Positions 9,234 to 17,607 of a DNA stretch of 64,000 nucleotides are shown here, in pieces; positions within the stretch are counted from its first letter, which is position 1, and each line of letters starts with the position of its first letter. Position numbers and translations under genes: made by a program. The DNA lies in contig NZ_FNBH01000004.1 in NCBI RefSeq assembly GCF_900102265.1, positions 186,001 through 250,000 on the forward strand. Direction: 5' to 3'. The DNA is from Epilithonimonas hungarica (GTDB taxonomy: Bacteria > Bacteroidota > Bacteroidia > Flavobacteriales > Weeksellaceae). The notes below the pieces were generated by a model. It searched no databases. It was not told the DNA's origin and was given only the letters and a program-made list of their open reading frames with translations.

Positions 9234-9264
9234 CAAAATTAATAAAAAGTTAGATAATACTAAA
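9234..9264 (-). promoter_or_regulatory. mntR promoter with overlapping MntR-type operator
   Basis: On the minus strand a TAATTTTG -7 box (9234-9241) sits 4 nt before the ATG, implying a leaderless mRNA. Just upstream, 9249-9264 reads GTTAG, six bases, CTAAA on the plus strand. Read on the minus strand it matches 13 of 16 bases of the mntH operator candidate. Confidence 0.65.
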
Positions 9265-9318
9265 CTTGAATCTAACAATTTAATCTTGTGTTTAATTTTA
9301 TCTTGATCGATAATTCAA

Positions 9319-9326
9319 TAACTTTG
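9319..9326 (+). promoter_or_regulatory. -7 box candidate for the threonine aldolase-like gene
   Basis: TAACTTTG fits TAnnTTTG and lies 25 nt before the ATG at 9352. No convincing -33 element is visible. Confidence 0.4.
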
Positions 9327-9351
9327 ATTCTTTAAAAAAGAAGTAGAAATA

Positions 9352-10383
9352 ATGAAGAAATATTCTTTCAAGAACGATTATTCGGAAGGTTGTCATCCCA
9401 ATATTTTAGAAGCATTGATCAAAACAAATCTTGTTCAGCAAAACGGTTACGGTTATGACGAATATTCCGATCAAGCCAGAGAATTGATCAAACAAAAAAT
9501 GAATCATCAAAATGCTGATATTCATTTTATAAGTGGCGGAACTCAGGCTAATCTTTTAGTTATTTCTTCAATTCTTCGTCCTCACGAGAGTGTTGTCTCT
9601 GCAGAAACCGGACATATTTTCACCAATGAAACCGGAGCGATAGAAGCAACTGGACACAAGGTTCACGGACTTGTTACGGAAGACGGAAAACTAACACCGG
9701 AACATATTCAATCGGTTTTAGATACGCATACGAATAAGCCTCATCAGGTCAAACAAAAACTCGTTTATGTTTCTAACTCTACAGAAGTCGGAACGATTTA
9801 TATTAAGAAAGAATTACAGGAATTGTCCGCATTTTGCAAAGCCAATGATCTATATCTTTTTATGGATGGAGCAAGATTGGGACAAGCTTTGACTTCTGAG
9901 ATCAATGACTTGACATTGGAAGATATTGCCAGCTTAACCGACGTTTTTTATTTGGGAGGAACAAAAAATGGCGCTTTGTTGGGAGAAGCCATTATCATAA
10001 CCAATGATAAACTGAAAGAAGAATTCGGATTTCATATCAAGCAAAAAGGTGCAATGTTGGCAAAAGGAAGATTGTTGGGCATTCAGTTTCTGGAATTGAT
10101 GAAGAATGATCTCTATTTCGATTTAGCAAAGCATTCCAACGTTCAGGCAATGAAGATCAAATCTGCTTTTCAGAACAAAGGCTTTCAGTTTCTGTCTGAT
10201 ACATTTACCAACCAGATCTTCCCGATCTTGAATAATTCGCAAATCGAAAAACTGTCAGAAAACTTTGATTTCTATATATGGAAAAAGATCGATGAAGAGA
10301 ATTCTGCAATCCGACTGATCACATCCTGGGCCACTTCTGATGAGGTTGTGGAAGAATTCATTGGTGAAGTATCATTATTATAA
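9352..10383 (+). CDS. Threonine aldolase-like PLP enzyme
   Basis: The 343-residue sequence follows the beta-eliminating lyase/threonine aldolase family: FISGGTQANLLVISSIL, AETGHIFTNETGAIEATGHKV, LVYVSNSTEVGTIY, LFMDGARLGQAL, and the PLP-binding segment YLGGTKNGALLGEA, where Lys should form the Schiff base. Such enzymes cleave L-threonine or allo-threonine to glycine and acetaldehyde; some relatives act on other beta-hydroxy amino acids, so substrate is inferred. It is cytoplasmic. An AraC regulator gene starts 12 bp after its stop, suggesting a two-gene operon. Confidence 0.85.
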   Translation: MKKYSFKNDYSEGCHPNILEALIKTNLVQQNGYGYDEYSDQARELIKQKMNHQNADIHFISGGTQANLLVISSILRPHESVVSAETGHIFTNETGAIEATGHKVHGLVTEDGKLTPEHIQSVLDTHTNKPHQVKQKLVYVSNSTEVGTIYIKKELQELSAFCKANDLYLFMDGARLGQALTSEINDLTLEDIASLTDVFYLGGTKNGALLGEAIIITNDKLKEEFGFHIKQKGAMLAKGRLLGIQFLELMKNDLYFDLAKHSNVQAMKIKSAFQNKGFQFLSDTFTNQIFPILNNSQIEKLSENFDFYIWKKIDEENSAIRLITSWATSDEVVEEFIGEVSLL

Positions 10384-10395
10384 TTTTTAATACAG

Positions 10396-11247
10396 ATGGT
10401 CATCGATTATAAAAAAATTGACTTGTTCGGAAAACAATTTATCCAAAAGGTAGTACTGCTACCGCCTTTTGATTTTACTTTCCCGGTTGCGGAGCAAGCT
10501 TGTTTTTTGTATATGTTGGAAGGGGAAATGCAATATCAATCGAATGACCATCATGTTGATATTCCTACGAAGCATTCTTTGTTGCTGAACTGTATAAACT
10601 CCGGAAAAGAGATCCACGAAACAAGATCTATTGAAAAAGGTGAAATTGTGATCGTTACTTTTCATCCGGATATTTTGAAAAGAATTTATGACAAGGAGCT
10701 TCCGCCCATATTTCAATCAAATAATAAAGTAAGCAATCAATCAAGCGAAAAAATAAATAATGATTTTTTGATTCAAAAATATATCGAGGGACTGTTGTTT
10801 TATTTTGATAATCCCTCTTTGGTAAATGATGAGATTTTGATCTTAAAACTAAAAGAGATCATCCTTTTGCTATCCCAAACACAAAATGCCGAAACCGTAC
10901 AAGTCATATTATCCCAACTTTTCTCACCGATTACCTATTTCTTCAAACAAATCATAGAGGCTAATTTGTTTTCACAAATTGGAATCGAGGAATTGGCAAA
11001 CAAGGCCAATTTGAGTCTTTCTTCCTTTAAGCGGGAATTTAAAAAAATATATAAAGATTCTCCAGCCAATTATATCAAAAATAAGAGGTTAGAAAGGGCG
11101 GCCGAGTTACTGTCGATATCCAATGAGCGTATTACAAGTATCGCTTTTGATTGTGGATTCAATGATTTGGCCAATTTCACCAAAAGCTTTCATCACAAAT
11201 ATGGTATTACGCCGACAAACTTTCGCCTGACCCGAATTTCCAAATAA
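10396..11247 (+). CDS. AraC-family transcriptional regulator
   Basis: A 283-residue protein with an N-terminal cupin-like ligand domain (about 10-120) and a C-terminal double HTH (about 180-283): IGIEELANKANLSLSSFKREFKK, then RITSIAFDCGFNDLANFTKSFHHKYGITPTNFR, the usual AraC signature. It is cytoplasmic, with no signal peptide or membrane segment. It follows the threonine aldolase-like gene closely and may regulate it or the downstream membrane protein. The inducer cannot be inferred. Confidence 0.9.
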   Translation: MVIDYKKIDLFGKQFIQKVVLLPPFDFTFPVAEQACFLYMLEGEMQYQSNDHHVDIPTKHSLLLNCINSGKEIHETRSIEKGEIVIVTFHPDILKRIYDKELPPIFQSNNKVSNQSSEKINNDFLIQKYIEGLLFYFDNPSLVNDEILILKLKEIILLLSQTQNAETVQVILSQLFSPITYFFKQIIEANLFSQIGIEELANKANLSLSSFKREFKKIYKDSPANYIKNKRLERAAELLSISNERITSIAFDCGFNDLANFTKSFHHKYGITPTNFRLTRISK

Positions 11248-11285
11248 TTGACCTTATTTCCAAAGCCATTCTGTTTTTTGAATCG

Positions 11286-11312
11286 CAATTTTGCAATGTC
11301 AATAGTGACATT
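11286..11312 (+). promoter_or_regulatory. Promoter-like box plus 18-bp inverted repeat
   Basis: CAATTTTG (11286-11293), one base off the TAnnTTTG consensus, is followed directly by AATGTCA, ATAG, TGACATT (11295-11312), a perfect 7-bp inverted repeat. It sits 18 bp before the next ATG, a good place for a repressor. Confidence 0.4.
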
Positions 11313-11330
11313 CAATTTTAAAATTAGATT

Positions 11331-11816
11331 ATGGGATTATCAATTCTGGGAATTTTTCACACATTTATAGGTCTTGTCGCAATTGTTGCAGCAATTATAG
11401 GATTTACAAGAAATGGCAAAATAGACCTTGCTCAAATTACAGGGAAAGTCTATTTTTATTTTACACTCGTCACATCGTTGACAGCTTTGGGATTATCAAA
11501 ACACGGGGGATTCAATCCGGGGCATGTCTTCGCACTTTTCATAGTACTTCTGATTTTGGCAGCTTACTTTTTATATTATAAAAAACAGGAAAGCAAAAGG
11601 GCGCGTTTTTTTGAGAATTTCCTTCTTTCCTTCAGCTTTTTCTTATCACTAATTCCTACTGTGAACGAAACCTTTACCCGAGTTCCAATTGGTCATCCTT
11701 TAGCAAAAGCTCCTACAGATCCAATTGTTGGACAGACGCTGCTGGCACTTTTTGTTCTGTTTTTGATAGGCTCTATTTTTCAATTCAGAATGCAGAAGAA
11801 AATTAATAAGATTTAA
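11331..11816 (+). CDS. Integral membrane protein, DUF2306-like
   Basis: A 161-residue hydrophobic protein with four predicted transmembrane stretches: LGIFHTFIGLVAIVAAIIGF (5-24), VYFYFTLVTSLTALGL (40-55), GHVFALFIVLLILAAYFLYY (65-84) and TLLALFVLFLIGSIFQF (134-150). A His sits in several segments (FHTF, GHVF, GHPL), as in DUF2306-type inner-membrane proteins. Function is not known. An inverted repeat lies in front of the gene, so it may be separately regulated from the AraC gene upstream. Confidence 0.65.
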   Translation: MGLSILGIFHTFIGLVAIVAAIIGFTRNGKIDLAQITGKVYFYFTLVTSLTALGLSKHGGFNPGHVFALFIVLLILAAYFLYYKKQESKRARFFENFLLSFSFFLSLIPTVNETFTRVPIGHPLAKAPTDPIVGQTLLALFVLFLIGSIFQFRMQKKINKI

Positions 11817-11822
11817 ATAAAA

Positions 11823-11844
11823 AAACTCCCAAATCTGGGAGTTT
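11823..11844. terminator. Bidirectional terminator between the membrane protein gene and lgt
   Basis: AAACTCCCA / TGGGAGTTT stem with a 4-base loop, flanked by A and T runs, between convergent genes. The stem core is the same as in the terminator at 3736. Confidence 0.85.
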
Positions 11845-11849
11845 AATTT

Positions 11850-13121
11850 TTATACAGTTGTTCCTTCTTTCGGAAGTTTGAACTTTTTAGAATAGATCAT
11901 TATAATTAATCCGGCAACCATAAACGGGATACTCAAAACCTGACCTGTATTAAGTCCTGCAAAATGAATGATCTCGTCGCCTTGTGGCTCTTTCAGGAAT
12001 TCTACAAAGAAACGGATGGCCCAGAGAATAATGAAGAATAACCCAAATAACCAGCCTTGCTGATATTTTTTGTCTGTTTTTTTATACAAAAACCAAAGCA
12101 AGAAAAAAAGACAAACATAACCAAATGCTTCAAAAAGCTGTGTAGGATAACGTGGAATAGTTACGCCATATTCAGAACTTTGCTGAGGGAAAAGGATGGC
12201 GAAAGGAGAATTCGGGTCAACCGGTTTTCCTAGGATCTCAGAATTGAAAAAATTTCCCATTCTCACAAAGGCACCACCGGAAGCAACTACGATTCCTATT
12301 CTGTCATAGACCCAAAGTGGATTTTTCTTGATAATTTTCAAACTGTAATATAAAGTAGTTGCAATCACCATAATCGCGGCACCGTGACTTGCCAAACCGG
12401 AAAATCCTGTGAAATGCAGACCGCCTTTTGTACTGATTGGTAAGAAAACACTTAAGAAATCTTCTTTGAACAATTCTGGCTGATAGAAAATGACATGTCC
12501 CAGTCTTGCGCCAAGAATAGTTCCTACCAATGTCCAAGTGAAAAATGGCTCTAGATATTTCTCATCTACACCATCGATCTTGAAGATTTTTGCCATTATA
12601 AAATACCCCAATCCAAAAGCAAAAATGAACATTAAACTATAAAAATGAAGCATTACTGGGCCTAATTTGATTCCTTTTACTGGATCCCAGATCTTGAAAC
12701 TCGTTTCCAGTTCTACTTGGTCAGTTGGTTTCAAAACCGTATTCGATTTCAAAAGATATTTGAAATTTTCAATATTTTTCTGTTCCAATGTCGCATCAAC
12801 AGGCTTGAGATCCTTATCCAAAAATTGAAATTTATTACTCTTGAAAGATTCTAAAATATTCTGGATACTGCTAAGATGTTCTGCAGATTCTGGGGTAATA
12901 TTATCTTCATTTAGAATGATCAACTCATTATTAACGTTTTTGGAAACTTGATTAATTAAAGAATCTGTTCTTTGGGTAGCGAAGATTTTCACTGCAACAG
13001 TTTCCTTGTTATTGATCTTCAATGTTCCGTCTGAAAACGCACTGGAAACATTTTGTGAAGAAAACAGTTGGAAAATTCCTGCGAAAAGAATTAGATAAAA
13101 TCTAAGAAAAATATGGTTCAT
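11850..13121 (-). CDS. lgt: Prolipoprotein diacylglyceryl transferase with N-terminal extension
   Basis: Lgt transfers diacylglycerol from phosphatidylglycerol to the lipobox Cys of prolipoproteins in the inner membrane. The Lgt core spans about 140-423: FKIWDPVKGIKLGPVMLHFYSL, GARLGHVIFY, GLASHGAA, and the signature VRMGNFFNSEI with its essential Arg and Asn. The protein is 423 residues, while family members usually have about 260-300. The extra 135 or so residues begin with a signal-peptide-like segment (MNHIFLRFYLILFAGIFQLF) and a soluble, probably periplasmic region I cannot assign. No Met lies near the normal Lgt start, so the extension appears genuine. yidD is just upstream. Confidence 0.93.
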   Translation of the reverse strand: MNHIFLRFYLILFAGIFQLFSSQNVSSAFSDGTLKINNKETVAVKIFATQRTDSLINQVSKNVNNELIILNEDNITPESAEHLSSIQNILESFKSNKFQFLDKDLKPVDATLEQKNIENFKYLLKSNTVLKPTDQVELETSFKIWDPVKGIKLGPVMLHFYSLMFIFAFGLGYFIMAKIFKIDGVDEKYLEPFFTWTLVGTILGARLGHVIFYQPELFKEDFLSVFLPISTKGGLHFTGFSGLASHGAAIMVIATTLYYSLKIIKKNPLWVYDRIGIVVASGGAFVRMGNFFNSEILGKPVDPNSPFAILFPQQSSEYGVTIPRYPTQLFEAFGYVCLFFLLWFLYKKTDKKYQQGWLFGLFFIILWAIRFFVEFLKEPQGDEIIHFAGLNTGQVLSIPFMVAGLIIMIYSKKFKLPKEGTTV

Positions 13122-13133
13122 TGATAATTGATT

Positions 13134-13370
13134 TTAGTGTTGTTTTGGCGGCACGGGATCATAACCTTCGCCTCCCCAAGGATGGCAGCTCGCTATTCTT
13201 TTCATTGCCAGCCAGCTTCCTTTTAAAAGCCCATGGACTTTCAAAGCTTCCAAAGTATAATGTGAACAGGTAGGATCATATCTGCAATTCTTTCCCAGCC
13301 AAGGCGAGATAGCAAGTTGATAAAATTTTATCAAGACCACAATTGGAAAAGTGAGAATCCTGTTTAGCAT
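13134..13370 (-). CDS. yidD: Membrane protein insertion efficiency factor YidD
   Basis: The 78-residue protein from the ATG at 13370 begins [18 protein letters not shown] and carries the YidD core [22 protein letters not shown], then [12 protein letters not shown], both diagnostic with conserved Cys. YidD is a small inner-membrane-associated helper of YidC-dependent insertion. The in-frame upstream ATG at 13433 is rejected because the promoter box at 13388-13395 lies between the two. lgt starts 12 bp downstream, indicating an operon. Confidence 0.9.
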   Translation of the reverse strand: MLNRILTFPIVVLIKFYQLAISPWLGKNCRYDPTCSHYTLEALKVHGLLKGSWLAMKRIASCHPWGGEGYDPVPPKQH

Positions 13371-13387
13371 TTTGATTTTTACTAATG

Positions 13388-13416
13388 CAAAAATAATAGA
13401 AAAAACATAATGCAAA
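13388..13416 (-). promoter_or_regulatory. yidD-lgt promoter
   Basis: On the minus strand a TATTTTTG -7 box (13388-13395) and a TTTG -33 element (13413-13416) are separated by 17 bp. They give a short leader before the yidD ATG. Confidence 0.6.
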
Positions 13417-13431
13417 TCAAATTTAACCAAC

Positions 13432-13447
13432 AATAACAGTTGTTATT
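13432..13447. promoter_or_regulatory. Inverted repeat in the yidD/MFS intergenic region
   Basis: AATAACA, GT, TGTTATT forms a 7-bp inverted repeat between the divergent genes. It may be an operator; no regulator gene is adjacent. Confidence 0.3.
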
Positions 13448-13581
13448 TTTAAGTTAGCTCCATTTGCTTCTCTTTTTATCAGAGCGGGCTTGATGAAGAT
13501 TAATTGAATTGTTTTAATGTTAATCAAATTTAAACTATTGTTTAAATCAATGATACAATTATAGATTTTGTAATATTAAAA

Positions 13582-13613
13582 TTTGAATTTAATTGATAAA
13601 ATCTTGATTTTTG
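13582..13613 (+). promoter_or_regulatory. Promoter of the MFS transporter gene
   Basis: TTTG (13582-13585) and GATTTTTG (13606-13613) are 20 bp apart, matching the Bacteroidetes -33/-7 pattern with one mismatch. The -7 box ends 4 nt before the ATG, so the mRNA is probably leaderless. Confidence 0.5.
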
Positions 13614-13617
13614 CAAA

Positions 13618-14769
13618 ATGGATAAGAGAATACTTCCGCTAGCATTGGGCGGCTTGGGGTTAGGAACAACAGAATTTGTGATAATGGGACTTTTGCCGGA
13701 CGTGGCAGAATCTCTTAAAATATCAATACCACAGGCGGGACATTTGATTTCTTCTTATGCATTTGGGGTTGTCGTTGGTGCTCCTATTTTGATCGGTTAC
13801 GCAGCCAAATATCCACCAAAGAAAATCCTTATTTTCTTGATGATCGCTTTCACATTGTTCAACGCACTTTCTGCTTTCTCCAATGATTATTACTCAATGA
13901 TGGCCATCAGATTCTTGGCAGGACTTCCTCACGGTGCATTTTTCGGAGTAGGAACTGTGGTTGCTACACGTTTGGCGAAACCCGGGAAACAAGCGCAAAG
14001 TATTGCAATGATGTTTACAGGACTGACTTTGGCAAATTTGGCCATGGTTCCTTTTGTTACCTGGTTGGGTCATCAATTAACTTGGAGGTATGCTTTCGGG
14101 GTTGTTGCTATTATTGGATCAATTACAATTCTGGGACTTAAATTTCTACTTCCTGCAATGAACAGTTTACGAACAACAACTTTGAAGAAAGAACTGGAAT
14201 TCTTCAAAACCGCTAAGGCTTGGCATATCATCGCAATTACGGCTGTAGGATTTGGAGGGTTGTTCGCTTGGTTCAGTTATATCACACCTTTGATGACGAA
14301 TGTTTCAAAATTCTCAACAGATTTCATCGCCTATATTATGATTTTGGCAGGTGCTGGGATGGTTGTCGGTAATTTTCTTGGCGGAATATTAGCAGATAAG
14401 ATGCGTCCGGCTTTGGCTGCTGCAATACTTCTAAGCGCAATGATTTTGGCTTTGCTTGGTGTTTTCTTTTTCTCAGAAAATCAAACCATTTCCTTGATCT
14501 TGACATTCATTTGTGGTGTATTATCAATGTCGGTGGGAACACCTGTGAATATTATGATGCTGCGTTCTGCAAAAAACTCTGAAATGATGGCAGCTGCTTT
14601 TATGCAGGCCGCTTTCAATATAGGGAATTCTGTAGGGGCACTTTTTGGTGGATTTCCGTTGGAGTTTGGGTTGTCCTATAATTATCCTTCTTTGGTTGGC
14701 GCAGGTTTGGCCGGACTTGGATTCTTGCTTTGCCTTGCTTTTATCAAGAAATACAAACCTGTTATTTAG
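13618..14769 (+). CDS. MFS transporter, AraJ/sugar-efflux type
   Basis: A 383-residue, 12-helix major facilitator protein. The N-terminal half has LALGGLGLGTTEFVIMGLLPDVAESL and RFLAGLPHGAFFGVGTVVA, typical of the AraJ/YdhP drug or arabinose efflux group. The second half has GGILADKMRP between helices. The family exports sugars, drugs or purine analogues by proton antiport; the substrate here is unknown. An inverted repeat lies about 170 bp upstream, and its 3' end overlaps the convergent alkB gene by 8 bp. Confidence 0.88.
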   Translation: MDKRILPLALGGLGLGTTEFVIMGLLPDVAESLKISIPQAGHLISSYAFGVVVGAPILIGYAAKYPPKKILIFLMIAFTLFNALSAFSNDYYSMMAIRFLAGLPHGAFFGVGTVVATRLAKPGKQAQSIAMMFTGLTLANLAMVPFVTWLGHQLTWRYAFGVVAIIGSITILGLKFLLPAMNSLRTTTLKKELEFFKTAKAWHIIAITAVGFGGLFAWFSYITPLMTNVSKFSTDFIAYIMILAGAGMVVGNFLGGILADKMRPALAAAILLSAMILALLGVFFFSENQTISLILTFICGVLSMSVGTPVNIMMLRSAKNSEMMAAAFMQAAFNIGNSVGALFGGFPLEFGLSYNYPSLVGAGLAGLGFLLCLAFIKKYKPVI

Positions 14770-15376
14770 ATTTATCAATAGTTCTGAAAGTCAGACTGAT
14801 TCTTGGCTTAATGATTCTAGTTGTCGTTGGTAATCTGTGAAGCCAGAATTTCTGAGTGGTATCTTTCATCATCAAAAGACTTCCGTGTTCAAGAATAAGA
14901 GAAATCAATTCTTTTGTCGTTTTATGCTTGAAGTTGAATTTTCTCTCAGCTCCAAAACTCACAGAACTTATGGCACCATTATCTTTCAGATCCTTTTCGC
15001 CATCGCTATGATAGGCCATTCCTTCGGAACCGTCATGATAGAGATTCAGTAAGCAGGAATTGAAACTTTCTCCGCTTACATTCTCAATTTTTTCTTTGAT
15101 TTCAAGGAGTGTTTTGTTCCAGTGCAAAGCTGTTTTTGTCCTTCCGGAATAAGTATAACTGAATTCTTCATGCCCATACCAGGCAACTTTTCTTTTGGTT
15201 TCAATTAGTTTTCCGAAGATAACAGCTTCATCACTTTTCCATTCGATTTCGGTCATTAGTTTTTTGAAATAATTATTTGCTTCTTCTTCGGAAAAAATTT
15301 TTCCATAGTAGGAAGTTGTTCCGTCGTAAGGCAGAATATTTTCAATGATTTCAAACTGGTCGTCAAAAAGGCTCAT
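14762..15376 (-). CDS. alkB: AlkB-type 2-oxoglutarate dioxygenase
   Basis: The 204-residue protein shows the AlkB fold: NLYHDGSEGMAYHSDGEKDL contains the HxD iron ligands (His-Ser-Asp), FWLHRLP supplies the distal His, and RIIKPRISLTFR the 2-oxoglutarate-binding Arg. It oxidatively removes alkyl groups from 1-methyladenine and 3-methylcytosine in DNA or RNA. Its size and the missing N-terminal extension resemble the short AlkB/ALKBH2-like group common in Bacteroidetes. The start codon overlaps the stop of the upstream lipoprotein gene by one base, suggesting translational coupling. Confidence 0.9.
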   Translation of the reverse strand: MSLFDDQFEIIENILPYDGTTSYYGKIFSEEEANNYFKKLMTEIEWKSDEAVIFGKLIETKRKVAWYGHEEFSYTYSGRTKTALHWNKTLLEIKEKIENVSGESFNSCLLNLYHDGSEGMAYHSDGEKDLKDNGAISSVSFGAERKFNFKHKTTKELISLILEHGSLLMMKDTTQKFWLHRLPTTTRIIKPRISLTFRTIDKSK

Positions 15377-15828
15377 TATTTGGTTTCGTCAAAATTATCG
15401 TAGTAAGTAAGGTCTTTGGTTATTTTCCCATTCTTGATGGTAAAAATCGTACAAATCGGAAGTTCAAATTTTGAATTGTCAGGGGCTGTTCCAGTTGAAA
15501 CGAATTCTACAATCATATTCTTATCTCCGGAAACGTAAATTTGTTTTATTTCATCTTTCAGGTCTGGGAAAATCTGATTCAGTTCAGAATATTTTTTAAT
15601 AAAATCTTGCCTGCTCTGTTTCACTATTCCAGTTCCTAAGCTTGGGTCTTTGAATTCTGCATTTTCAATATATAGTTCTGAAAGCTCTTTCCATTTGTGA
15701 GCATTGAACAATTCGAAATATTGCTGTACCAACTGCTCATTCTCTGTGTTTTTTTCACAAGAAGATTTGCAGCAGGCGATCAGAAAGAAACTTATTAATA
15801 AAAAAAACAAAGATTTGATGCTTTTCAT
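15376..15828 (-). CDS. NTF2/SnoaL-like lipoprotein
   Basis: A 150-residue protein with a lipoprotein signal (KSLFFLLISFFLIACC) and an NTF2-like domain: QLVQQYFELFNAHKWKELSELYIENAEFKDPSLG, then IVEFVSTGTAPDNSKFELPICTIFTIKNGKI. Related domains bind small ligands or act as isomerases, but no catalytic residues can be assigned. It is probably anchored to a membrane facing the periplasm. It overlaps alkB by one base in the same operon, an unexpected pairing for a DNA repair gene. Confidence 0.8.
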   Translation of the reverse strand: MKSIKSLFFLLISFFLIACCKSSCEKNTENEQLVQQYFELFNAHKWKELSELYIENAEFKDPSLGTGIVKQSRQDFIKKYSELNQIFPDLKDEIKQIYVSGDKNMIVEFVSTGTAPDNSKFELPICTIFTIKNGKITKDLTYYDNFDETK

Positions 15829-15916
15829 TTGGATCGGTTTGGTGACTAATTTACAATTTTACATTGAAATTGGAGAAGTTTAGCCTTTCCTTTTTTAGAG
15901 TCTTAGCTATAATCCG

Positions 15917-15924
15917 TATTTTTG
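15917..15924 (+). promoter_or_regulatory. hisS -7 box
   Basis: TATTTTTG matches the TAnnTTTG consensus 42 nt before the hisS ATG at 15967. Confidence 0.55.
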
Positions 15925-15966
15925 CACGCGATTATTATTTATCAAACCTCATTTATCAAATATCAA

Positions 15967-17598
15967 ATGAAGCCGAGCTTAGCAAAAGGGACAAGAGATT
16001 TTACTGCGAAAGAAGTTTCCAGGAGAAAATATATCATCAATATCTTACAGAATAATTTCGAATTGTTTGGATTTCAGCCTTTGGAAACACCAAGTTTCGA
16101 AAACCTTTCTACGTTGACAGGGAAGTATGGAGAGGAAGGTGATAGATTGATTTTTAAAATCCTTAATTCTGGTAATTATCTGAAAAATTCTAAAAATTTA
16201 CTTTATCAAGATTACAGAGATTTGATAAATGAATATTTTTTTAATATATATGAAAAATTAGTTAAGAATGAAATTTCAATCGATAATTTGGAGAAAGAAA
16301 AATTTGGGTTTAATACGATTTTAGATGGAGTCAATAAGGCTGGAATCCGATTGTCCAAAGGAATGATGAAATTTGTGGAGTCTGGATTAAGTAAAAGAAT
16401 TTTCTTGGATGAAAATAATTTTGTTGATAAAAATCAATTGTTAAACAATATTGCTTTAGAATTTGGAGTATCAAACAATTCTATAACAGTTCCATCTGAT
16501 TCAGACTTATTAACAAAATATATCTCTGAAAAGGCACTTCGTTACGATCTAACCGTACCTTTTGCGAGATTCGTCGCAATGAACCAAGGACAATTGGCTT
16601 TCCCTTTCAAACGTTATCAGATCCAACCGGTTTGGCGTGCAGATCGGCCGCAGAAAGGGAGATTCAGAGAATTTTATCAATGCGATGCGGATGTCGTTGG
16701 AAGTACAAGCCTTTGGCAGGAAGTGGAATTGCTTCAATTGTATTTCAAATCATTCAAAGATTTGAAATTGTCTGTTTCTGTTCATATCAATAACAGAAAA
16801 ATCCTTTCAGGAATTGCAGAATATGCAGGAATTGCTGACCAATTGATTGATTTTACAGTAGCACTTGACAAACTGGATAAAATTGGAAAAGATGGCGTGA
16901 CAAAAGAAATGCTGGAAAAAGGAATCTCGGAAGAAGCGATTTCAAAATTAGATTTCCTTTTTGATCAGACCAATGATGCACTTGAGAATCTATTAAACTT
17001 AAAAGAAAAATTTGCTGGAAACGAAACCGGGCTGAGAGGAGTAGAAGAACTGGAGTTTGTGATCAGTAATGCATTATCTCTCGGCATAGATTCCCAAAAC
17101 CTCGTTTTTGATATTACTCTAGCAAGAGGATTGGATTATTATACAGGTGCCATCTTCGAAGTGAAAGCTGATGAAGTTGCAATGGGTTCCATAGGTGGAG
17201 GTGGACGTTATGATAATTTGACGGAAGTTTTCGGTGTGAAAGATGTTCCCGGAATTGGCATTTCTTTCGGGCTGGACAGGATCTATCTTGTGATGGAGGA
17301 ATTAGGGATTTTCCCAGAAGATTCGGAAGTCAGAGTAAAATATCTTTTTGCCAATTATGGTGAAAAAGAATCTATCGAAGCTTTGAAATTGATTTCTGAA
17401 CTTAGAGATAAAAATATTTCTGCCGAACTTTATCCTGAAGCCTCTAAATTGAAAAAGCAGTTTGCTTATGCTGAAAAAAAAGGAATTGAAAACCTTGTTT
17501 TTTTAGGTGAACAAGAAATAAAAGACCAAACTGTCACGGTCAAAGATCTTGTTTCCGGTGAGCAAAGGTCTTTGAAAATAGAAGAATTTTTAAAATAA
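15967..17598 (+). CDS. hisS: Histidyl-tRNA synthetase with a long insertion
   Basis: The 543-residue class II synthetase starts [20 protein letters not shown]. Motif 2 region [34 protein letters not shown], the histidine-binding [15 protein letters not shown] and motif 3 region [18 protein letters not shown] are intact, as is the anticodon domain (from about 450). Between [18 protein letters not shown] and [15 protein letters not shown] there are about 115 residues (72-186), where relatives have about 20. The insertion is Asn/Lys/Ile-rich and visibly AT-richer than its flanks. The start at 15967 is chosen because residues before it are not family-like and sit on the promoter. Confidence 0.96.
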   Translation: MKPSLAKGTRDFTAKEVSRRKYIINILQNNFELFGFQPLETPSFENLSTLTGKYGEEGDRLIFKILNSGNYLKNSKNLLYQDYRDLINEYFFNIYEKLVKNEISIDNLEKEKFGFNTILDGVNKAGIRLSKGMMKFVESGLSKRIFLDENNFVDKNQLLNNIALEFGVSNNSITVPSDSDLLTKYISEKALRYDLTVPFARFVAMNQGQLAFPFKRYQIQPVWRADRPQKGRFREFYQCDADVVGSTSLWQEVELLQLYFKSFKDLKLSVSVHINNRKILSGIAEYAGIADQLIDFTVALDKLDKIGKDGVTKEMLEKGISEEAISKLDFLFDQTNDALENLLNLKEKFAGNETGLRGVEELEFVISNALSLGIDSQNLVFDITLARGLDYYTGAIFEVKADEVAMGSIGGGGRYDNLTEVFGVKDVPGIGISFGLDRIYLVMEELGIFPEDSEVRVKYLFANYGEKESIEALKLISELRDKNISAELYPEASKLKKQFAYAEKKGIENLVFLGEQEIKDQTVTVKDLVSGEQRSLKIEEFLK

Positions 17599-17607
17599 AA
17601 TTTATTA

